Position numbers and translations under genes: made by a program. From positions 2,585,501-2,649,500 of the forward strand of contig JAWUZG010000027.1 of the NCBI GenBank assembly GCA_036785705.1: a stretch of 64,000 bases of DNA. Reading direction: 5' to 3'. This document shows, one piece after another, positions 28,101 to 38,380 of the stretch. The notes under the pieces were generated by a model. That model did not search any database. It saw only the letters and a program-made list of their open reading frames with translations, and was not told the origin of the DNA. Each line of letters begins with the position of its first letter. The first letter of the stretch is position 1. This stretch comes from Acanthornis magna. Its lineage: Eukaryota > Chordata > Aves > Passeriformes > Acanthizidae.

Positions 28101-31100
28101 TTTTTTTCTTTTTCTTTTGACCATTGCTGCAAATAACATTTCAGATTATTTGCTTTGCAAGGAATTGTCCATCTCCTGTTCCCCCGGGATGGGTGTGTTC
28201 ATGACACAATGCATGTCTGTTAGTTTAAGGTGCCCACACCTCCAGCCTCTGAATGTGCTGATGTGAGGGACTTTGGATGACAGGTTGGAGGAGCTGCTCA
28301 TTTTGCTCCAGGCAACAAAAATCAGCTCACTAGCAGAAATTCATGTAAATTCCCTGTTTACAACCACTGTTGGCTGGATTTTATGCACTTTCCTCTGCAA
28401 ATTACTGATGTAGAGTCCCTTTTCCCCTGCAGCCCTTTGTTCTCACTCAGCATTTAATTCACACATGGATATCCCTGTGGGGGTGTTCATCCCTTGTACA
28501 CACACTGGGCTGTACCTGTGGGTACCTGTGCTCAGCATCACAGGTTGTTCTGATGGAACGAGACAGAGTTCTGGCTCTTCTGCTCAATAAGCATATCCCT
28601 CCTCCCCAAAGGATCTCTATGCTTGCATTAAAAATATGGGGGAAAATCAAACATTTGGCTTTGTGACTGTATTTTCCTACTGGTAGATCTCCAGTAGAAA
28701 TCTGCAGTGTAAGAATTAATTCATGGTACTGCTCCTATGGATTGACAAACTTTATATATGCTATGAAAGAAAAAGGATTAAAATCAGATTGGGGGTGGCT
28801 TTTTTTTTTTAAAAATGTTTATTTTGAGGTAAGAGTTTCCTTAGAAATCTGGCCAAAAGCTCCCCAGTGTTTCTATTCAGTGTAAGCAGTGTCCAACCCT
28901 AGTACTGCATGTCCCTTGCTGCCAGATCCTCTCTGAACCATGGCAGTCTGATAAGCGTTACTCTAACATGCTAAATTGCTTTTCTGTGTCAAGATGCTCA
29001 CTTGGAGGAGACTGCATGGTTTGTGGTAGAGCCATCTCTACTTTTCTAGTACTTCTTCCACGTTTTTGCACCAAGGTGCTCACTGTGTCACAAACTATTT
29101 GCACAACTCTAAATGAGTACCATGAGTATGGCAAGATGTGGAAAAGAAGAGCCTCTCTTTTATTTGCAGTCATGAAAACTGACTTACTTTAAAGCCCAGT
29201 TGACTCTTAAATATGCATTTAGTGTCTTTGCTTGTTTTTGTGACATTTCTCTGAGATGCAAGAGGGCTAGAGACTGAAAACTGAAATCTGAGCAACTAAA
29301 TTGTAAATCGCAGAGCAGGACTCCTGTAAAATGCCACTCAGTGCTGTGTGGCAATGGTTTAATTCAACAACTTCAGCTCTTTCCTTGAGGTTTTCTGAGA
29401 GTTTTGCACATTCCCTTAGAAACAAGAAATTCCTGGACTTGAGAGGTGACTGCAGGAGGGATCCATTTCATTTCCTATTTCCCAGCAATATCTGTGAAGG
29501 GACAATTTCAGTCCCAGATATGTGGTCTGGAAAACACATATTAGGGTCAGCAAACTGCATGTGGAAAGTGTTTGTTGTCAGCTTGCATGGTGAGAATTTA
29601 AACCAAAGTAGCAAAAAGTTCATTCTCTTGGAAGTGATGCTTCAGAGTAGCAGAAGGTATTCTACCATTACTTCTGTTCTTTGTTAACTTTATTTTTGTG
29701 GGATTTGCAGTCCATATGTTATTTGGACACACTGGATGTCTCATTCAAAGTTGTTAAAAGAATTCAAAGCTGAGGAGTTGTCTTTTTCCCAGAAGAACGT
29801 CCCTTACACAGCTAGAGCAATTCCAACACAAATTTCAGTTTGGTTTTTAGCTTTGTAAGGTGCCAAAGGTACCATTTGACTTCTCTAGGCTTAATCTTCC
29901 TCTCTTTCCCAGGAGCTGATGCAGCAGAATGACATTGGCTATGTCCTGAATGCCAGCAATACTTGTCCAAAGCCTGATTTTATTCCAGAATCCCATTTCC
30001 TCAGAGTGCCTGTGAACGACAGCTTTTGTGAGAAAATTTTGCCTTGGTTGGATAAATCAGTCGATTTTATAGGTGAGTAGAGAATTTTAATTCTCTCTTT
30101 CCAACAGTTCTTGGATTGCTTTGTGTGTCTGCCTTGCTGTTTTGGCTGGAGAAGCCTTGACAGGGTGGTGTGAAAATACCCTCAGGATCTATGCACATGA
30201 TCAGCATCACTGTATAAGCACAAGAGCAAAAAGTGGGGAGATTCTGCCACTGCATGTTCCAGCATTACAGAACAAACACATTTCAGAGCAGCTTTCAGGC
30301 AGCCTTGCAGATGCCTGATATATGTCTGCAGAGTGGATCAGAAATTTGGACATACACCTTCTGCCTTTACCTCTGAGAAGTGAACTAGCCAGATCTGAAC
30401 TGGCTAAATTGTTCCATCATGAATGCTTGCTTTTTACTTGTATATAAAATTAGAAACAATCACCTTTCCCAGACATCTACAAAGGGCTGATTATGTGCAC
30501 ATTAAAATGAGGTATGCTGTGGCTGCAGGATGTTTCCTGAGTGTAGTCATGCATTTTCTATACTCAGTGCTACACAGTGCTAGAGAAAATAAGTGAGTTT
30601 TGTTTCAAGCTTCCATGAGATTTGCAATTAGCAGTTCATTTGGAAGCTTTGAACAATTTTCAGTAACACTGCTTTCTTTGCAAACTTTGCATCCTGGTAT
30701 GATGCTGCTGAGTTTGACACTTGCCAATTTCTTTGCCATGCAGAAAAAGCAAAAGCATCCAATGGCCGTGTGCTGGTGCACTGTTTAGCTGGGATATCTC
30801 GCTCTGCCACGATTGCCATTGCATACATCATGAAGAGAATGGATATGTCCTTGGATGAAGCTTACAGGTAGGGACAAATCTTCCCCTCCTATAACTCTTG
30901 TGCCTGTTGGCCTGTTTTTAGGGTGGATGATAAAAGGTTCTGTGACCAAGAGCAGAAGCAGACATTTTATCTGGTAGCTCACTGGCCACACTTCTGTTTT
31001 CAGCATAGGTTTCCTCCAGAAACAATTAATGGTGTTGAATAGACATCACACAATTAATTGCCCACCTGCAAAATGGTCTTTGATCCAAGCAAGCAAATAC

Positions 31101-34100
31101 ATGGATTGTAAACTGCCTATTCTGGCCAGGACAGGGTTAATTTTTGCAGTAGCCAGGAGGGGCAGGGCCAGGACCTGGAGGTTATTCTGTGCCACCTCCT
31201 GTCACTGCTGGGGCAGGGGAGGGTCCCTCTGGGTCAGGTGGCACAGTCAGGTACTGTGGGGTTTCCACATGGATACCCTCTGCCATTCCTATTGTGCAGT
31301 TACTGTTTGTTTTCTTATCTCCTTTCCAGTAAATTGTTCTTATCTCAGCCTGTGATCTTTGCCTTTTGTGCCTCCAGTTCTTCTCTCCATCCTGCTGCAG
31401 AGGAGCAGGGCATGGTTTGGAGGGTTTGGGTGGGAGCACCACTCCTGAATCACAGCTGTGTGTACAGACAAATGCACACAGCTATGGCACACATGGAACA
31501 GCATCCTGTGAGCCACAGGGAGAGCAGAATGGTCAGGGCTGGAGAGAGAATTGGGGGTGTCTAGAACCACACCTAGGACAGATGCTGGACTGGATCTGTC
31601 TCCTGCAGTTTGGTGTTTGGTAGTGCTCACAAAGAACTGCCACAAGTGAGATGTCCAGGAATGGAGAAAGCTTCTCTGTTGCTATTAAAGTCAACCAAAA
31701 ACAGTGGGAGAAAGTATTTGAAGCATCTGCCACATGTCTCTGTGGCATTTGGTAATATTTCTGGAGACCCCCTTCCCTTCCTCCTTTACAGATGCCATTG
31801 GATTGTGACTTGGATTGTGAACACTGTCCTACACTCCAGGTGGCTTGGTTGCACTTTACCATGACTTCTGTGTTTAATTTAACCAACTGCTTTGTCATGG
31901 TGTACAGAAAATGATGATTTTCTTTTTGATGGGATCCCTGGCACAGCTGGTGCCTCACTGCAAGTTCTACAGAACCAATTTGAGTAATTGCCCTGGAGCA
32001 GAGGCAGAGAAACCCTTTTGGAATCACCTGTGTGTTTGCTACCACCATCCCTAAACAGGGATGAGGACAGAGAGATGAACGTTGGGTATTGCCATGTGGA
32101 GTGTGATTTCCACAGAAACTCTTCTTTTAATCTGTTGAATGTAGTTATGTAGGCAGTGAAAAAAATGCATGTAAGAGGTGCCTGCAGCTCTCTCCTGCTG
32201 GGCTGAGACACTTCCCACATTCCCTTACTAGAGCCTGCTGGCTGCTTGGTGTTGTGCAGTAATTCCAGCAGGGAACAGGTTTGGTTAAGAAGCTAAAAAC
32301 TCAGTTATCCAGGTACAGATAACAGGGATGAATTACACGGGATGTGGATAGATACTGTGAAAAACCTGCCTGGTCTCAGGCTGTAGGGGCTGAGGGCAGA
32401 GCTGCAGAGAACTAAACACTTATAAAATGCACACACTTCAGAGAACTTCTTCAGGGAGCTTCTAAATTCCTCCATGAAATCTCTGCATTAAATTCTAGTT
32501 TGTATCTTAACCAAAAGCATGAGCAGAGTGTGAAGGATTAATCACACTAAGCCTTTTTCTCTTTGGACCGTAGATGCTGAGCAACTGCTGTGAAATTTAG
32601 ATTATATTTTGTCATATTTCCTTTGATATGGCTCAGTGAGAATTATCTGCAGAATGTTTCACTCATTGGTTTGGGATCTCTTGTTGGCCAAGCTTGAAAG
32701 AAAAATACTTTTCTTTGAATTAGTGGAAGTCATTAGATAAAATGTTTGTCTGACACTATTACAAAAACAAAAAGGTGATACTATTACTTGAACTGAAAGT
32801 CTAAGAAATAAACTTTTAAAATCTTTTGTATAATGGGCTATTTAACAGAAATAAACACAAAAATTAAACATTATACATGTCCTCCAGTTGGGAAAAAAGG
32901 TATGTATTTTGAGATGTAAAAGCTTGCAAAGCTTTAAAACGTGTCAGGGGGATCCAGCATGCTTTCCCTACTCCTTTCATTTTTAAAAATTTTAGTTTTA
33001 GTTTTGGGACTGCTCAGTACTTTGGAGTGAGATGAGGAGACAGTGGAAAGAATAGAGTGTTGGAGAGGCTACCAAAACACAGGCGAGAAGGACCTTGCTT
33101 TAAAAAACTAACCCAAGTACAATTAACTTTTGACTGGAAAAAAAAGAACAAAGACTATGAATTCCTGGGAGCAAATTGCTAAAAACCCTCACATCAAATG
33201 CTAAGAGGACAAACTACAGAATTTCTCCTGAGGAGACTCGCTAGATTTCTCCATTTGACAGTGTTAACACTTCATGGTGGAAGTTTCCACTGTAGCTTGT
33301 GCAACCTGATATTCCAGGTCATTGTGTCAGCTTGACAACTCCCAAGTATTGTTTGTCCTTTGGCAAATTTATAAAAAAAATAGGATAAAAAATGCAAGTT
33401 TTGTTTGATGTTTTTTCATGTGCTTGCATGTACACACATACGCAAATACTTTTCCTTTTTTCTCACACCGCTTTTAATGACTGCACACTCATCTTCTGTA
33501 CACTTCCCCAGAGAGGTTTTGTTTTTAACAGTATTTAATTTTCCCAGTGACACATTATATGTGTGTTTGTACTAGATTTAGCTCCTCAAGGTTTCTTCCC
33601 TTGTTAATTCTCTTGTCATATGGTTAATCATAGTTCCAGGAATGTTTCTTAAAGAAAAACAAAACCAAAACTGAAGGAGGAGGGATTTGGGCAATTCTGT
33701 TTTTCAGCCTGTTAGGAGCAAAGTACTTATTTATGTTGCAAATCAGACAGGTAGGAAACATGTCTTTATATTTAACTTTGAAATAAATAGTAGAACTCGG
33801 ATCATAGAAGTCTTTCCTACATTTAGAATCCTGGTTCAGCAAAACATTTTCAGTCCCATTGCACCTTCTCCCCGCTGACACCAGGGCAGGGTTGGCACAC
33901 CTGTGCCAGCCAGGCTGCTTCCTACAGCCCCCCAAAATAGGTGAGCTCTTCCAGGGATTTGGCAATCCTTTACTGCTGAGCACCTGCAGGGCTTGAGCAA
34001 GTGTTTTTGTTTTAATGCTGCATTTGTACCTTTCTGCTTTTGATCATCACATCAGTGGTCGGTATCAGTGTGGGGCAGAAATCGCTGGCACTTGCTGGAC

Positions 34101-35814
34101 AAGGTCAGAATGTACCAGGGCTCTTTGCCTTGCATGACAATGACAAATAGGGTAGGCAGTGCAGTAGTGACATGAGAGAGGTGACAGCAACATGTGATGT
34201 CAGGGGAATGGTGGGGAAAGTGTCCACTTTCTCTATCACTTGGGATGTGGTCTCTTGGCTAAAGCTCAAATGCTGTTCATACAAAATTCCAGGAGTTCTT
34301 GATTCTGGTCAGAAACCAAGGTAGCAAAGATCCCACTGGTGGAGTAAATAAGGAAAATTATTCACTTGAATTACTTGACATGACATAATGAAGAGTTAAA
34401 ATGTTTCCTCCCCCGCACACACTTTTTATCCACCTTTAAGCTATAGAGACAATTGAGAGCATGCAGCGTTATTTCACTTTAAACTGCCTTTTTAAAACTC
34501 CATTCTCAAGTTACTTATGCTTGATTGAACCTTAGTCTAAGCTAAGCTAAGAATAGGCTGTAGACACTCACAACAGTCACTTTAGGGTTATTTTACACCT
34601 GAGCAGCCAGTTCTTGAATATAATTCTTGGTTTGTTTGTCCCCTCTTACCAGATTTGTGAAAGAAAAGAGGCCAACCATTTCTCCCAACTTCAACTTTCT
34701 GGGCCAGCTTTTGGACTTTGAGAAAAAGATCAAGAACCAGAGCGGTCAGCCTGGCCACATCAGCAAGCTGAAACTTCTGCACTTGGACAAGAGCAGCGAG
34801 CAGGTGCTGGAAGGGGCACAGAGCAGCCTCTCCACGAGCCAGCTCTGCCTTTCTGCCACCTCGGAGCTGCTGGAGCCCAAGGCCACGGACGGGGGCACTG
34901 CCCCCCACGGGCACCCGGCCCCGCTGGACGAAGGCCCCCTGGTACAGGGCATCAATGGCCTGCACGTCTCCCTGGACAAGGTGGAAGACAGCAACCGCCT
35001 GAAGCGCTCCTTCTCCTTGGACATCAAATCCGTGTCCTACTCGGCGAGCAGCAGCTGCGTGACTGCGTCGGTGCAGGGCTTCGGCTCCTCCGAAGACACG
35101 CTGGAGTACTACAAGCACGCGGCCGCCCTGGAGGGCAGCAGCAAGCTGTGCCAGTTCTCCCCCGTGCAGGAGGTGTCGGAGCAGAGCCCCGAGAGCAGCC
35201 CCGACAAGGAGGAGGCCTCGCCCAAGGAGGCCGCGGGCCCGTGGCCGCTGGACAGCGCGGCCCCCCGGCCCCACACGGGCAGGGCCGGCGGCGGCTCGGC
35301 CGCGCCTCGGCCGCTGCTGTACCCCCTGCACCGCAGCGGCAGCGTGGAGGACGCGCACCGAGCCAACTTCGTGTTCGGCCTCTCCACCAGCCAGCAGCAC
35401 CTGGCCAAGTCGGCCGCGGGGCTGGGCCTCAAGGGCTGGCACTCGGACATCCTGGCCCCGCAGCCCTCGTCCCTCACCAACAGCTGGTATTTCGCTGCGG
35501 AGTCCTCGCATTTCTACTCGGCCTCGGCGGTGTTCGGCGGCGGCGCGGCCTTCCCCGCGCTGAGCTGCGGGCAGCTGGCCTCGGGCTGCGAGCAGCCCAG
35601 CGCCGTGCGCCGGCGGCCCCGGCAGGCTGACCGCGGCGACTCGCGGCGCAGCTGGCACGAGGAGAGCTCCTTCGAGAAGCAGTTCAAGCGCAGGAGCTGC
35701 CAGATGGAGTTCGGGGACAGCATCCTGGCGGACAACAGATCCCGAGAGGAACTGGGCAAAGTAGGCAGCCAGTCCAGCTTTTCAGGCAGCATGGAAATCA
35801 TTGAGGTGTCCTGA
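9941..35814 (+). CDS. DUSP16: DUSP16 (MKP-7) complete coding region, six exons spliced
   Basis: Dual-specificity MAP-kinase phosphatase. The family dephosphorylates the Thr and Tyr of the activation loop of JNK and p38, and MKP-7 shuttles between nucleus and cytoplasm. Joining 9941-10171, 11334-11472, 23465-23628, 29913-30072, 30744-30867 and 34653-35814 gives 1980 nt, that is 659 residues plus TGA; the human protein has 665. All five introns are GT-AG and phases match at every junction. Order: rhodanese-like docking domain at about residues 20-138, with a basic MAPK-binding cluster KLMKRR at 53-58; DSP catalytic domain at about 160-302, with general acid Asp214 in VPVND and the HCLAGISRS loop (Cys245, Arg251); then a Ser/Pro-rich tail to 659. 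Catalytic residues are all intact. The ATG is the first in-frame one after an in-frame TAA at 9863-9865, with G at -3 and +4. The spliced product was deduced by eye; family identity is very secure. Confidence 0.97.
10172..11333 (+). other. DUSP16 intron 2
   Basis: 1,162 bp from gtaggg to tttcag. T-, G- and A-rich low-complexity patches; nothing else recognised. Confidence 0.9.
11334..11472 (+). CDS. DUSP16: DUSP16 coding exon 2 (residues 78-124)
   Basis: The acceptor ccttgtgtttcag precedes ATTGAAATTGAT, and the donor is TCAG/gtaag. Its 139 nt are 46 codons plus one base (phase 1 exit). It encodes the second half of the rhodanese fold, including VVVYDQSS and the [13 protein letters not shown] helix. 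It is too short to show as a clear ATG-started ORF and was found by family similarity. Confidence 0.96.
14659..14669. repeat. Poly-G run (11)
   Basis: Uninterrupted G11 in DUSP16 intron 3. The antisense and sense frames here are low complexity and not coding. Confidence 0.95.
18007..18098. repeat. 46-bp tandem duplication
   Basis: Copies at 18007-18052 and 18053-18098 share aaatgaaaaaaataatgg and gagctgtatggaagtgag and differ at only a few bases. Located in DUSP16 intron 3. Confidence 0.95.
22280..22318. repeat. (ATTT)n/(ATTC)n tetranucleotide repeat
   Basis: Atttatttacttatttattc followed by several attc units, in DUSP16 intron 3. Confidence 0.95.
22843..22900. repeat. 20-bp tandem repeat, about 2.9 copies
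   Basis: Units agtaaYgtaRgattttaatt at 22843-22862, 22863-22882 and 22883-22900 (last copy truncated), with only one or two differences. Located in DUSP16 intron 3. Confidence 0.95.
23465..23628 (+). CDS. DUSP16: DUSP16 coding exon 3 (residues 124-178)
   Basis: The acceptor cttcctctcacag precedes GTGGATTTGCT, and the donor is AACAAG/gtgagc. Its 164 nt complete the split Gly124 and add 54 codons. It covers the end of the rhodanese domain ([18 protein letters not shown]), the linker, and the start of the phosphatase domain ([16 protein letters not shown]). YLGCQRDV is the standard N-terminal beta-strand motif of MKP catalytic domains. Confidence 0.96.
23629..29912 (+). other. DUSP16 intron 4
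   Basis: 6,284 bp from gtgagc to ttcccag. Open frames near 27,630-28,270 (118 codons on each strand) are GC-rich chance frames. No repeat family was recognised. Confidence 0.9.
29913..30072 (+). CDS. DUSP16: DUSP16 coding exon 4 (residues 179-232)
   Basis: The acceptor cctctctttcccag precedes GAGCTGATG, and the donor is TTTATAG/gtgag. Its 160 nt are 53 codons plus one base. It encodes the DSP core with [12 protein letters not shown] and [12 protein letters not shown]. The Asp in VPVND (residue 214) is the general acid of the reaction and is conserved. Confidence 0.96.
30073..30743 (+). other. DUSP16 intron 5
   Basis: Short 671-bp intron from gtgag to catgcag; nothing further recognised. Confidence 0.9.
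30744..30867 (+). CDS. DUSP16: DUSP16 coding exon 5, phosphatase signature (residues 232-273)
   Basis: The acceptor tttgccatgcag precedes AAAAAGCA, and the donor is TACAG/gtaggg. Its 124 nt complete the split Glu232 and add 40 codons. It carries the HCX5R active-site loop HCLAGISRS, with nucleophile Cys245 and Arg251, followed by [20 protein letters not shown]. All catalytic residues are intact. Confidence 0.97.
30868..34652 (+). other. DUSP16 intron 6
   Basis: 3,785 bp from gtaggg to ttaccag. It contains the solo LTR at 31123-31450. A 171-codon minus-strand frame (31533-32048) follows the LTR but matches no family I recognise. Confidence 0.9.
31123..31450 (+). mobile_element. Degraded solo LTR, avian ERVL-like
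   Basis: It starts with the characteristic ggccaggacagggttaattt and gcagtagccagg. In the middle are gttattctgtgccacctcctgtca, the decayed form of the common avian LTR box, then a 3' part with tctcagcctgtgatctttgc and ttctctccatcctgctgcag. It is shorter than full-length LTRs of this kind and so internally deleted. It lies in sense orientation in DUSP16 intron 6. No gag, pol or env frame is recognisable on either side. Confidence 0.7.
34653..35814 (+). CDS. DUSP16: DUSP16 terminal coding exon (residues 273-659)
   Basis: The acceptor cccctcttaccag precedes ATTTGTGAAAG, completing Arg273; the stop TGA is at 35812-35814. It encodes the last catalytic-domain helices ([20 protein letters not shown]), then the regulatory tail. 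Conserved islands include [17 protein letters not shown] (from about 389), [21 protein letters not shown] (to 460; the Ser-Pro at 455-456 matches the reported ERK site Ser446 of mammalian MKP-7), [43 protein letters not shown] and the terminus [10 protein letters not shown]. The exon is strikingly GC- and CpG-rich compared with the upstream exons. This also opens long antisense and +1-frame ORFs that I regard as shadows. Confidence 0.97.
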
Positions 35815-36364
35815 GGGGCAGGGCTCGTGTGACTGTGGCAGAGTTGCTTCCCCTTCCAGGCCGCTCCCCCAGCGTGTGAGAGGTCCCTGTAAATCTGAAA
35901 CTTCGGGTTAAAAAGGTGGGGGGAGGGAAGAAGTGGAGGCTTCGGTGTGAGCCGGGGAAAGGTTGGTACTGCAGCAGAGTGACAATGGCCTCTGCCCGAG
36001 GAGACCGAGTGTGCTGCTGGGTTTTTCTCCTCCCCTCGCTGGGAGAAGGGCAGAACATTTCACAGACCCTTCCCCGACGGAGGAAGCAATTCTATGCAAT
36101 GGATTGCACATCCTTTCAGTGGCTTTTAACAAGGAATCCTTGGTGTCAAACCCTTTCTCTGGTTCCGCTGAACTGCGCTCCTACCTGTCAGAACTAGTTT
36201 TGTTCTCCCCGTGCCCCACATCTTCACCAGTGCACCTTAGCCCTGACACTGAGCCAACCTCTGGAGGGAGACCTTTTTCCTGTAAGAAAGGAGAGTGGGA
36301 GCGATTCCAAAGGCCATAGGGACCGGTTACAGCAAGGTTGGTCTGAACACACAGTTCAGACAAA

Positions 36365-36372
36365 TGTAAATA
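36365..36372 (+). promoter_or_regulatory. Pumilio-type 3' UTR element
   Basis: TGTAAATA matches the PUM1/2 consensus UGUANAUA exactly and lies 551 nt after the DUSP16 stop. An 8-mer can occur by chance; function is inferred. Confidence 0.35.
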
Positions 36373-36469
36373 CTGGTGTAACTATTGTTCTAATGGATAG
36401 GCTTAGGTGATTCGCTAGAGAGCTGCTTCAGAGAAAAAAAACAAAACCCAGTACCTCAAAAATACACAA

Positions 36470-36475
36470 AATAAA
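36470..36475 (+). terminator. Possible proximal DUSP16 poly(A) signal
   Basis: AATAAA in acacaaaataaactagg, about 655 nt after the stop codon. The downstream sequence is only mildly GT-rich. Its use would remove the miR-30-type site but keep the Pumilio-type site. Confidence 0.3.
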
Positions 36476-37692
36476 CTAGGGCTTTATGGCTGCCACATGC
36501 TGGTAGTCAGTTCATAAGCAATGTGAACAAGTAATGACTGGCCATGTTTGATTTTTTTTTTTTAAAGCTGTCTACGCACAAGTGTTTCAGTTGGCTCAGC
36601 AGCAATTCTTAAGATGAATGAACCATACTTAGGACTGTTTCCACCAGTCTTTTGATATAGTATTTGTGATACTAAGCTAGCTTCTGGGAGAGGGGTGGCT
36701 GCTTTGGCTTCTAAGTTGTAATGGAGTGGTTGATGGGTAGGTCTACATGCAAGAGAAGTGACCACAATATGCTTTTCTTGCCCATTAACAATTCAGTCTC
36801 TCAAAAACAATTCAAAATGTTTGGGGTTTTCTGGTTTTTTTAAGATAAAAATGAGTTGGGGTGGGCTTTTGTCCTTAACTGAGCAGTTCCACTGTGGAAC
36901 TGCAGACACTCAAGGCTGTACAGCATCCTCACCCTCAGCTCCCCAGGGCAGACACCTCCAGCTCGAGGAGGTGTTTCGTCCCTGGTTTCACAGATGAGGC
37001 ACAGCCCTTCTTGTGTTTTTGACAGCTGCTTCCCCTCCCCCCTTGGCTGCTGCTCACCTTTGGTTACACGTGCTTGTTGCCATGAGAGGTTTATGGTCAG
37101 TGAGAGGTGGTACCAGAACCCCCAGGATGTGTAAAGCTGCATCCTTCGTGCTCCCAGAGCCTTCCCCAGCACCCCTCAGAACATGTGTGCTGAGGGCAAA
37201 CTATATTGTTTTGTCCCATTTCAGTGCAGGCAGCTGAAAATTGTAGTAACAAATACTTAACCCTGGCCAACAGCTTTAAAAAAAAAATTTGTCAGCAGCA
37301 AACTGAAGCCCTAATTCAAGTCAGCAGCTTGGGTTATGTTTGGGGGTTTTTTACTGTAAGTTTAGCTAGTTTGTGACTCAAATCTCAGGTTTTACTATAT
37401 TGAAAAGTGGAGAAGATTTTTGTCATTGTCTTGTTTTGTGGCTAGGATGTGACTTAAATTTCCTACAGTGGACCGTTGAAAATAGCACTGAAAGCTACAG
37501 CATTGATTAACTTGATCCTAAAAAGTGCAAAAGGCACAGAGAGAGGACGCCCCAGGTGTCAACTGAGCCCAGAGGCTCTTTGTGCTGTGTGTACAAGATG
37601 CTGCCGAAAGGCCTGGGCAAGGGACAGGTTGACATCACCCTGGACAGCGTGGCAGGTGTTGGCTGTTCATTGGACATGATGCCACTTGTCTC

Positions 37693-37700
37693 TGTTTACA
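37693..37700 (+). promoter_or_regulatory. miR-30-type 8-mer seed match in DUSP16 3' UTR
   Basis: TGTTTACA is the full 8-mer match for the miR-30 family seed. It lies in a 10-nt arm (37692-37701) whose exact reverse complement is at 37772-37781. Functional targeting is inferred. Confidence 0.35.
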
Positions 37701-38355
37701 TCTCCAGTGGAAGTGATTGCATCACAACTATTTTCAGCACATATCCACACGCTCTGTGTGTATATTTACCTATGTAAACAGTTGAACAGGACTCCTCTCA
37801 GGCACATTTCAGGAAAAGCCCATGGCTTTGATTTAAACCAGTTCATGGGGGTTAACACGTATCAATCCCTAGAGGCAGAAACAGATTCTTCCTCTCTTTT
37901 GTGCTCCTTCAGACATGCGTGTTCTCCCCTTCTGTGTATGTTTGGGGTTGGTTTGGTTGATCGCCTCCTAAGGAACTGAAATCTGGTCTTGTGGCTCCTC
38001 GTGATTCCCAGTGTGTTCTGGATGGATCCCAGTTGTAGGCTCAGTACTCAGAGGGGGCAGGTTCCCATAGGAGGAAGCCTTAACCTCATGTCCTGCACAG
38101 GGTGGTGCCCTGGCTGATACCTGAACTAGAGTCCCGTCCCTGAACAATACTGGAAATGGTTTGCAGAAGTCTGGAAAGCAAAGTGGAGGATGTGAGAGGG
38201 AAAAATGTGTACATGTTCAATATGAATATAACGTATGGCATTTGGTGTGTGGCATACTTGGCATGTTTGGTGTATGGCAAGCTGGTGAAGTGGTTCAGAG
38301 AGATGTGAGTTTCTCATCTTGTTGTGTCATGAGCATTACCTGTATGTTACGATGA

Positions 38356-38361
38356 AATAAA
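38356..38361 (+). terminator. Likely distal DUSP16 poly(A) signal
   Basis: Canonical AATAAA inside gatgaaataaaatcag. About 15-55 nt downstream lie T- and GT-rich stretches (tggtacctgtttatag, gttgtgtttta). It is the best plus-strand signal before the intergenic gap. Confidence 0.55.
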
Positions 38362-38380
38362 ATCAGAAATGGTACCTGTT

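Larger units (their letters stand above)
35815..38380 (+). other. DUSP16: DUSP16 3' UTR (inferred extent)
   Basis: Sequence from the stop codon to just past the AATAAA at 38356-38361. The length of about 2.6 kb suits a gene with a long mammalian 3' UTR. It contains an earlier AATAAA at 36470-36475, a Pumilio-type UGUAAAUA and a miR-30-type UGUUUACA. No ORF in it resembles a protein. The end is inferred from poly(A) signals only. Confidence 0.6.

Noticed and set aside
31533..32048. 171-codon minus-strand ORF beside the solo LTR, considered as a retroviral remnant
   Set aside because: No gag, protease, reverse transcriptase or integrase motif is visible, and its orientation is opposite to the LTR. 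Treated as a chance frame.
35148..35630. 160-codon + strand ORF in a second frame of the same exon
   Set aside because: Compositional shadow of the GC-rich DUSP16 frame; Pro/Arg/Gly/Ala-rich with no sign of a separate gene.
34588..35658. 356-codon minus-strand ORF opposite the DUSP16 terminal exon
   Set aside because: It lies entirely antisense to a strongly conserved coding exon with high GC, which suppresses stop codons on the opposite strand. The translation is Ala/Gly/Arg/Val-rich with no recognisable domain.
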